Positions 16,043-21,833 of a stretch of 24,068 nt of DNA are shown in pieces. The first letter of the stretch is position 1. Every line of letters starts with the position of its first letter. The notes beneath the pieces were generated by a model. The model did no database searches, was not told the DNA's origin, and was given only the letters and a program-made list of their open reading frames with translations. Source of the DNA: an uncultured Lachnospiraceae bacterium (GTDB taxonomy: Bacteria; Bacillota; Clostridia; Lachnospirales; Lachnospiraceae); NCBI GenBank assembly GCA_937916415.1, contig CALGGH010000104.1:1-24068 (forward strand), read 5' to 3'. The position numbers and the translations under genes are program-made.

Positions 16043-17455
16043 TCATATGTTATTTAATATCTTTTCAGACTTATCCACCGTATACAGCAGCTCATCCGGA
16101 ACGTTATGCTCGCTGCCCGTCTCCTCCACGAGGTCATCCAGGTCATCCGCCAGATTGCTGACGCATTCCGCATACCGGTCCGTCAAAAGTGACCTGCCCG
16201 GGCGTCTTGGCTCACCCGAGGCATAGGTGCCTCCGCCGGCAACGAACCGTTTGATGGCAGCGCAGACCTCTCTCCTCGTGCCCACGCACTCAAAGGGCTT
16301 GTTCTCGTCTATCCCCATGAGTTCCCTGAAATCCTTGTCCAGGGAATCCTTGTCCAGCAGTTTCTCGCCGAATATCTCCCGCAGTTCGTCCTCGGTCAAA
16401 AAAGGACTTAATATCACGTAAACAAAAAGGCACTTAGGGCAATTGCAGCACCAGACGCCCTGCTTGCTGCCCGCATTGCAGCTCCTGAAAGCCTTATGAT
16501 ATCCACGAAACCTCGCAAAGAGTGCCGCGATCCGGATCTCCGCATACGGTCGGAGCAGGCTGAAGTAATGAATGTCCGAATCCGTAAGCTTGCTAATATA
16601 AGAAGTAAAGTCAGATTCAAACTCATAGCTTTTGGAATACTGATGATTTACGAAGGAGCCCGCGACTGTGGACTCATTGGCGCTGGACTCATTGGACAGG
16701 GCTATGTATTTAATGCCGTTTAAGTATGCGGTGATGACCGCCGAAAAGGCAACTACCGACGAAAACGGGATGTGTCCGTTTAAATACCCCTCGTTATTCA
16801 TCTCGATGATGCCTTTGTCCAGAATTCTCCTCGCGGTTAAATCCTTATTTATGCGCGGACAGCACTCAACCACGTTCCTGATCGTATCGCTTTCGTTGAT
16901 GCTGTATGAGCATACCTCACGGTCATCCAGCAGCTCCAGGGATACCACGGAATCCTTGCCTCCGCCTATCGGTACCATGATCCCCTCATACCCGCGTGCA
17001 TCCTTCAGTGGATAACTATTTCTTTCGGACGTCCCTGCCTTGTCTCCGGCATAATCCGAACCGGGCGCGTGCACGCATTCAATGCGCAGCAGTTCCGCCT
17101 GAGAAACCTCTATGCCATTCCTGTACTGAAACTCCCCCAGGCCGTTATAAAAAAGCTTCTCCCACCAGCGGACCTGTTCGTCCGACAGGCTGCCGCAACC
17201 TACGATCACCCTCTCGGGACAGGCACATTTGTAATAACTGATGGCTTCGGTCATGCCGAGCGAAAACAGCAGTTCGTCAAGTACGTCCGTCATGCCCTGC
17301 CTCAGTGCCGGAAACGTCCACCTGGTACGAAACGTCCTAAGGCCGGGAATTGCATAATGATACGTCACTTCCAGGGAATCATCCGTGAATTCGGTCTCAA
17401 AGTCAGTGAATTCAAAGGTTTTATACTGTTTTCTAAGTTCGTCAAATGTATGCAT
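16043..17455 (-). CDS. murL: MurL-like UDP-MurNAc-L-Ala-L-Glu epimerase
   Basis: A 470-residue protein that matches, from memory, the MurL glycopeptidyl-glutamate epimerase described in Xanthomonas. MurL uses ATP to activate the terminal L-Glu of UDP-MurNAc-L-Ala-L-Glu and invert it to D-Glu. Visible blocks: ISYYKCACPE (72-81), LFYNGLGEFQYRNGIE (101-116), the ATP-pyrophosphatase-like loop VPIGGGKDSVVSLELL (161-176), NGHIPFSSV (226-234), ALSNESSANES (252-262), NHQYSKSYEFE (270-280) and the metal-site-like CNCPKC (337-342). Residues 410-470 look like a variable helical tail. It heads the minus-strand operon with the MurD-like gene, which is the expected partner. The ribosome site is weak. No alternative family fits all blocks, but a more distant GGGKDS-type ATPase of unknown role remains possible. 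Confidence 0.78.
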   Translation of the reverse strand: MHTFDELRKQYKTFEFTDFETEFTDDSLEVTYHYAIPGLRTFRTRWTFPALRQGMTDVLDELLFSLGMTEAISYYKCACPERVIVGCGSLSDEQVRWWEKLFYNGLGEFQYRNGIEVSQAELLRIECVHAPGSDYAGDKAGTSERNSYPLKDARGYEGIMVPIGGGKDSVVSLELLDDREVCSYSINESDTIRNVVECCPRINKDLTARRILDKGIIEMNNEGYLNGHIPFSSVVAFSAVITAYLNGIKYIALSNESSANESTVAGSFVNHQYSKSYEFESDFTSYISKLTDSDIHYFSLLRPYAEIRIAALFARFRGYHKAFRSCNAGSKQGVWCCNCPKCLFVYVILSPFLTEDELREIFGEKLLDKDSLDKDFRELMGIDENKPFECVGTRREVCAAIKRFVAGGGTYASGEPRRPGRSLLTDRYAECVSNLADDLDDLVEETGSEHNVPDELLYTVDKSEKILNNI

Positions 17456-17472
17456 TATTAAATCTTAATTTA

Positions 17473-17499
17473 TTATTTTGCAATTCTTTGTGCAATAAT
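17473..17499. promoter_or_regulatory. inverted repeat upstream of murL-like gene
   Basis: TTGCA (17478-17482) and TGCAA (17491-17495), flanked by ATTA and TAAT with a two-base bulge on one side, lie in the 59-base gap between the FRG gene stop and the murL-like ATG. It could be an operator or a weak stem. On the minus strand TTGCAC then a 17-base spacer then TAAATT overlap it and could be a poor promoter. Whether murL is cotranscribed with the FRG gene is therefore open. Confidence 0.3.
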
Positions 17500-17514
17500 G
17501 TCCCGCGATCCGGC

Positions 17515-18315
17515 TTACTTTACGTAGTAGTGTCTCGCGATCCATTTGGACAGTCCGTCCAGGCCGGGATAAACTATCCTCTCGCTGATGTTGATCTGGT
17601 CCAGCATGTCACGAACCCTCCAGCGCAGGTCAGCCCTGATCACGTATTTGATGGTCTTTTCCGTCTTTTCATCAAGGAATTTCTCGATGTCCGTCATCTC
17701 CATCGGAACCAGTGAAAAGAACGAGTACTGGTTGACGATCCTCTGATTGATTGAAGGTGGCTCTATGATGATCATCGACTGGTCTCCCATGTCCGAATCA
17801 TACTCCGAGAGTGAATCCGCGGCTTCGAGCAGCATGTCCACCGAAAAGACGGTCGACTGCTTGCGGTTGACTATCTGCTGATATCTCTCAGGCAGCAGCA
17901 CGTGCATTTCGCTCATGTCTATGCGCCATACCATGCAGTCGTGCTTTTCCATGTAAGCCAGATTGTCTTCGGCAGTGGCAAAGTGCAGCCCTATCAGAGC
18001 GGAGTGCGTCCAGTCCAGCAGTCTGGTCGGCAGGCCGTAATGCTGTCCGAGTATCATCTGCCTCCAGACGGATTCCGCTATGGTCGGATCTCCGATAACG
18101 GCATATTTGGCGAAATTCTCCAGTATGGCCGGTTCCAGCGTCTTCTGCAGATGTTTGCAACAGCGATGCAGGCTCGTTTCCATTTTAAAGGAGGAGTCGG
18201 GCATGCCCCTGTACAAATATGAACTCCTGTTGCGGTCCAGATCCGGGCGGTATTCCTGCTCGCCTATCATCTGCATCAGGTCATCGAGGTTTGATATAGT
18301 TATTTCTTTAATCAT
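17515..18315 (-). CDS. FRG-domain protein
   Basis: A 266-residue protein with the FRG domain, named for its conserved Phe-Arg-Gly-type motif. Signatures: SSYLYRGMPDSSF (31-43) and MILGQHYGLPTRLLDWT (87-103), then a WRIDM block (130-134). FRG domains occur in many bacterial proteins of unknown role, some linked to defence or toxin-like systems; the biochemical function is not established. A longer open frame reaches back to 18558 but runs through the divergent flippase gene and is His/Asp-rich, so the ATG at 18315 is chosen. It lies seven bases after an extended -10 box, so the mRNA would be nearly leaderless. It may be cotranscribed with murL (59-base gap) or be separate. Confidence 0.8.
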   Translation of the reverse strand: MIKEITISNLDDLMQMIGEQEYRPDLDRNRSSYLYRGMPDSSFKMETSLHRCCKHLQKTLEPAILENFAKYAVIGDPTIAESVWRQMILGQHYGLPTRLLDWTHSALIGLHFATAEDNLAYMEKHDCMVWRIDMSEMHVLLPERYQQIVNRKQSTVFSVDMLLEAADSLSEYDSDMGDQSMIIIEPPSINQRIVNQYSFFSLVPMEMTDIEKFLDEKTEKTIKYVIRADLRWRVRDMLDQINISERIVYPGLDGLSKWIARHYYVK

Positions 18316-18357
18316 AATAAATAGTATATCACACTTTAAGAGTGTTATAATACTAAC
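18316..18357. promoter_or_regulatory. divergent extended -10 promoters, both leaderless
   Basis: This 42-base gap holds two outward-facing promoters. Plus strand: TG-T-TATAAT (TATAAT at 18346-18351, TG at 18343-18344), six bases before the flippase ATG. Minus strand: TG-A-TATACT (TATACT at 18328-18323), seven bases before the FRG ATG. Neither has a convincing -35, which fits the extended -10 type. ACACT (18331-18335) and AGTGT (18341-18345) form a dyad in the centre. Transcription would begin at or next to the A of each ATG. Confidence 0.55.
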
Positions 18358-19899
18358 ATGCGTATCAGAAATTCCATGAAAAACATGGTGGTCATCTATT
18401 CCTGCACCCTGCTCATCGCGATAATGAATTTCGTGGTGCGCAAGGTCTTTTTGGATACCCTGACCATCGATTATCTGGGATATGACGGGCTGTTCACTTC
18501 CATTTTCAGCTATCTGAACCTGAGCGAGATGGGCATCGCGTCCATCATCACCTATCACATGTATTCCGAGATCGCCACCAACAACGTCCTGCAGATACGC
18601 AAGCTCCTGAGCATTTACAAGATCGTGTACAGGGTCATAGGCGTCTTCGTCCTAGTGACGGGCATGATCGTAAGCCTGTTTTTGCCCATCATTTTGATCA
18701 GGCAGAAGCTAAACGACAGCTGGCAGTTCATATACGTCATCTATTTTCTGCAGCTTACGGCCACCCTTTGCACCTATTTCCTGGCCTACAGGCGCATTCT
18801 TTTTGTCACGCACCAGCGCATATACGTATGCACCATGGTGGACACCGCGATAAACATATTCAGCATCGCGGCCCGCATGTTCATACTGATCAGGCTGCGC
18901 AACTACATAGCCTACCTGATCGTGACCATCGTGGCCAACGTCGCGTCTAACCTGATCATCAGTGCCCTTTCTCGCAGGGAATATCCCGAGATCACCTCCA
19001 TAAAGGTAACCCGCGAGGACGTACGCATCCTCAACCTGTGGGATGAGGCCAAAAACATGCTGGCAACCAAGATTGCGGCCACGATCTACGGAGCATCCGA
19101 CGACATCATCATCACCTCCATGCTCGGCATCGGCACCAACGGCATAGTCAGCAACTACCGCATGGTCTCGTCCAAGCTCCAGGAATTCATCCTTTCGGCC
19201 TTTAACTCCATACAGGCCAGCATCGGCAACCTCGTTTATGATGAGGAAAGCGACCGCAGGATCCCGTTTTTCCACGTGCTGGATCTCGCAGGCTTCGGAC
19301 TGGCCCTGGTTTCGGGCACCGGAGTGATCAGCGTGTGTCAGGAATTCGTGCTTACCGTCTGGCTCAAAAAAAGCGAGCTCGCGCTGCCCTATGCCTTCGT
19401 AATCCTGCTGGGGCTTAACCTTTTCATCGCCATCCAGAATAATCCGATGAATTATTTCCGCAATTCGCTGGGGCATTTCGAAACGGACCGCAACTACATG
19501 ATCGCAGCCGCAGCGGTCAACGTCATCCTCTCGATAGCGCTGGGCCTAAAGCTCGGCGTCGTCGGCGTAATGATCGGAACCGTGGCCGGGCATCTGCTGA
19601 TCTACATGGGACGTACCATAGTCGTTTACAGGTTCTTCATCCAAAAAAGCCCTGCCGGATATTATCTCCTGACCCTCGGACGCTTTGGGCTGCTGGCCCT
19701 GAGCGTGATCATCACCTGGTTCATCGGACAGGCGACCCGGCCGTTCATATCCGGTCACCTGCTGTTTTTCCTGGCAAAAGGAATGATCAGCGTCGTAACC
19801 TCGCTGATCATCTTCCTGCTGTCATCCATCCGTACCGATTCCTTCAGGCTCCTTATGGAATACGTCAAAAAGGCGGCCGGTTCCCTGCGTCGTCATTAA
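18358..19899 (+). CDS. Wzx-like polysaccharide flippase (MOP superfamily)
   Basis: A 513-residue membrane protein with about 12-14 hydrophobic helices. The N-terminal block VVRKVFLDTLTIDYLGYDGLF then LSEMGIASIITYHMY is characteristic of Firmicute oligosaccharide flippases, which carry undecaprenyl-linked glycan units across the membrane. A middle cytoplasmic stretch (about 215-245) is followed by ATIYGASDDIIITSMLGIG, also typical. It starts at ATG 18358 with no ribosome site and a probable leaderless mRNA; a second ATG lies six codons in. It is the only flippase in the window, so it may serve the phosphotransferase/LCP operon 7 kb away, or a product of the MurL/DUF3880 operon. Its stop is part of a short hairpin shared with the convergent DUF6020 gene. 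Confidence 0.88.
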   Translation: MRIRNSMKNMVVIYSCTLLIAIMNFVVRKVFLDTLTIDYLGYDGLFTSIFSYLNLSEMGIASIITYHMYSEIATNNVLQIRKLLSIYKIVYRVIGVFVLVTGMIVSLFLPIILIRQKLNDSWQFIYVIYFLQLTATLCTYFLAYRRILFVTHQRIYVCTMVDTAINIFSIAARMFILIRLRNYIAYLIVTIVANVASNLIISALSRREYPEITSIKVTREDVRILNLWDEAKNMLATKIAATIYGASDDIIITSMLGIGTNGIVSNYRMVSSKLQEFILSAFNSIQASIGNLVYDEESDRRIPFFHVLDLAGFGLALVSGTGVISVCQEFVLTVWLKKSELALPYAFVILLGLNLFIAIQNNPMNYFRNSLGHFETDRNYMIAAAAVNVILSIALGLKLGVVGVMIGTVAGHLLIYMGRTIVVYRFFIQKSPAGYYLLTLGRFGLLALSVIITWFIGQATRPFISGHLLFFLAKGMISVVTSLIIFLLSSIRTDSFRLLMEYVKKAAGSLRRH

Positions 19900-19907
19900 A
19901 ATGACGA
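19890..19907. terminator. weak hairpin between convergent genes
   Basis: TCGTCAT (19890-19896) pairs with ATGACGA (19901-19907) around loop TAAA, overlapping the flippase stop codon. It stands in the 26-base gap between the convergent flippase and DUF6020 genes. Only a distant TTGTTTTCTT follows on the plus strand and no U run on the minus strand, so termination is uncertain. Confidence 0.3.
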
Positions 19908-19925
19908 TATCCTGCGCTTGTTTTC

Positions 19926-21695
19926 TTACGTCAGCGTGATCGCGATCAGCGTTGGCATGCCGAGAACGAGCGGGTATGCATATCGCAGGTCCGCACAGAG
20001 AGGGGTTGCTATCAGAACCGTGAGCACGAGAGTCAGTACGGGCACGTATACCACCAGCTTACCCCTGGCCTGATCCCGCTTATTGAGTATGATCGCGATG
20101 CCCAGTAACACCAGCTGCAGGCAGGCGCCGGGACTGTACAGGATGCCGTATACCGGCAGCATTCCGCCCAGCTTGTTCAGGATCTCGTTGATCTTAAACC
20201 TGATCTTGACGGGGATCGGCGACTGGGGTGCCAGCCCCATGTTATTGGGCAGTATGCCATAGTATTCAGTCTGCTCGGGGTACATGGTAGTGTAATACCC
20301 CCGCGTCTGATCCACGTATGCATCAAAATACGCATGCGGATTCTTAAATCCCAGGCGGATCCACAGCCCCAGGTATTCCAGCTTATGAGCCTCCAGGTAC
20401 TCGCTGTCGCCGTATACGACCCACTGCATTGTCGGATCCGCGCCTCCCGGTTCATAATGCTGCACGAGATAGGAGCTTACGTTGATGCGCTCTATCATCT
20501 CCATGTCCCTCGGAGAAATGTCTCCATGATTATGCACCACCCTGGCAACCTGCTGCAGGGGTATGGGGATGTTGTGGGCAAAATCCACCTTTTCCACCCC
20601 AAACGCGGACTGTATGGGGCCATTAAAGGCAAAAGTCACCGCCAGCACCAGTGCACTGGCCAGTACGTTATAGCGGATCTGCGGCTTGATCTTACGCCTT
20701 ACGTCAATGATGATCATGATCGCCATGGTCAAAATGAACGCATAGAGTCCGTTATGCCTGAGCAGGCACATGAACGTTCCCGATACGACGAACAACACTC
20801 CGTCACGCACGGACTGTTTCCTTAGATAGGTTGCCGACCTGTACGTGCGATAGACCGTCATGGTAAAAACCAGCACCATGGCGGCGAAGATCACGTCCTT
20901 CCATATGGTGATCGCATACGCCAGATTATAGGGATATCCAAGATATCCCAGGATCATCAGGGCCTGCCCCCTGCGCGAAAGGCCCAGCTCCGTCATGCAT
21001 TCGATCACGTAGCCCATCGACAGGGACATTATGATCATCTGAGCGAAGACGTACGTTGCTATGCCCACATAGGAACTGCCGCTGATCGCACGTCCCATGT
21101 TGTAAAAAAGGCTGATGAGCAGGGTGTGCGCCCACGGATGATGATCTACGTACGGCGTAACTCCCGTAACCTGCTCAAGCTGATCAAAGGAATCCACGGT
21201 CATGGTTCCCGGAAAATTATTGATGAAAAGCGGCAAAAGACACGCGAAAATGATACCGCTAAAGATCAGCCACCTGTGTACGCCAAATCTTCTGATGCCA
21301 TAACCTTCCTCATCAAGCAACGGGATCTCGAGTTCCGTCCTCTCAGGGCGGCTGCCGGTCCAGTCCAGTATTTTGGAAGCGGCAAAATAAAACAGCAGGA
21401 ACACGCCCGCAAGCGACAACACGCCATAGCAAAACACGAAAAGCCGGCTGGACATGCCTCCGCCGAGCCTGTCAGCAGAATAAATCCAATACAGTGCAGT
21501 GAGGATCAGTGAAAGAATTAGCGGTATTTTCTTAAACTCCAGCCCATTCTTAATCGGTGAATTATTAATTTTAGATTTAATAAGCGAGTATATTAGAATA
21601 AAAAGAGCACCCAGGCAGATGTCGGAAGATTCGAATCTGCCCAGGTTAAACGCCGCAAAAACTATAAGATACGCAACGATCAGATCTAATGCCAT
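19926..21695 (-). CDS. DUF6020-type multi-pass membrane protein
   Basis: A 589-residue membrane protein that resembles the DUF6020 family, common in Clostridia and reminiscent of GT-C glycosyltransferases, though no activity is established. It has four helices in the first 110 residues, a soluble segment (about 115-135), then many more helices. The conserved extracytoplasmic block NNFPGTMTVDSFDQLEQ, followed by DHHPWAHTLLISLFYNMG, carries the acidic and His residues expected of a GT-C-like site. IWKDVIFA and RHNGLYAF follow. A soluble region of about 130 residues (MEMIERINVSS to YYGILPNNMG) precedes the last helices. The ATG at 21695 is used; a GTG one codon earlier overlaps a TAG stop (TAGTGATG). 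Its position suggests a role in surface glycan or lipid-linked sugar transfer. Confidence 0.75.
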   Translation of the reverse strand: MALDLIVAYLIVFAAFNLGRFESSDICLGALFILIYSLIKSKINNSPIKNGLEFKKIPLILSLILTALYWIYSADRLGGGMSSRLFVFCYGVLSLAGVFLLFYFAASKILDWTGSRPERTELEIPLLDEEGYGIRRFGVHRWLIFSGIIFACLLPLFINNFPGTMTVDSFDQLEQVTGVTPYVDHHPWAHTLLISLFYNMGRAISGSSYVGIATYVFAQMIIMSLSMGYVIECMTELGLSRRGQALMILGYLGYPYNLAYAITIWKDVIFAAMVLVFTMTVYRTYRSATYLRKQSVRDGVLFVVSGTFMCLLRHNGLYAFILTMAIMIIIDVRRKIKPQIRYNVLASALVLAVTFAFNGPIQSAFGVEKVDFAHNIPIPLQQVARVVHNHGDISPRDMEMIERINVSSYLVQHYEPGGADPTMQWVVYGDSEYLEAHKLEYLGLWIRLGFKNPHAYFDAYVDQTRGYYTTMYPEQTEYYGILPNNMGLAPQSPIPVKIRFKINEILNKLGGMLPVYGILYSPGACLQLVLLGIAIILNKRDQARGKLVVYVPVLTLVLTVLIATPLCADLRYAYPLVLGMPTLIAITLT

Positions 21696-21697
21696 CA

Positions 21698-21784
21698 CTA
21701 ACTCTCAAATATGGACGCAACTTCCTTGAGGCGTTCCCTGATCGGCAGGTGCTGAGGGCAAACCCTCTCACTCGCAAGTTTCAT
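21698..21784 (-). CDS. possible 28-residue small ORF or remnant, coupled to DUF6020 gene
   Basis: A minus-strand frame opens at ATG 21784, begins MKLASERVC, ends VASIFES, and stops with a TAG that overlaps the start of the DUF6020 gene. The same frame runs without a stop right back to the TGA that ends the 699-residue gene upstream (21815), adding ten residues (VSQIEVLDQQ). It therefore looks like a read-through tail, or the end of a lost gene, as much as a small ORF. There is no ribosome site before the ATG. The composition (charged, amphipathic, helix-like) is protein-like. I do not recognise it. Confidence 0.3.
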   Translation of the reverse strand: MKLASERVCPQHLPIRERLKEVASIFES

Positions 21785-21833
21785 CTGTTGGTCCAGTACT
21801 TCAATTTGCGAGACTCATCTGTTAGTCTTGTAC
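21771..21833. repeat. imperfect direct repeat and hairpin at the 3' end of the carbohydrate-binding gene
   Basis: TCATCTGTTGGTCCAGTAC (21781-21799) and TCATCTGTTAGTCTTGTAC (21815-21833) match at 16 of 19 positions, 34 bases apart. The second copy encodes the last residues and stop of the 699-residue protein. CTCGCAAGTT (21771-21780) and AATTTGCGAG (21803-21812) form a 10-bp stem with one wobble pair, enclosing the first copy. Confidence 0.6.

Noticed and set aside
18316..18558. N-terminal extension of the FRG gene to 18558
   Set aside because: It would overlap the divergent flippase gene and has no FRG-family features; the ATG at 18315 follows a good -10 box.
18709..19476. A minus-strand 255-codon frame opposite the flippase
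   Set aside because: Asp/Gly/His/Val-rich shadow typical of the reverse of a membrane-protein gene; no family features.
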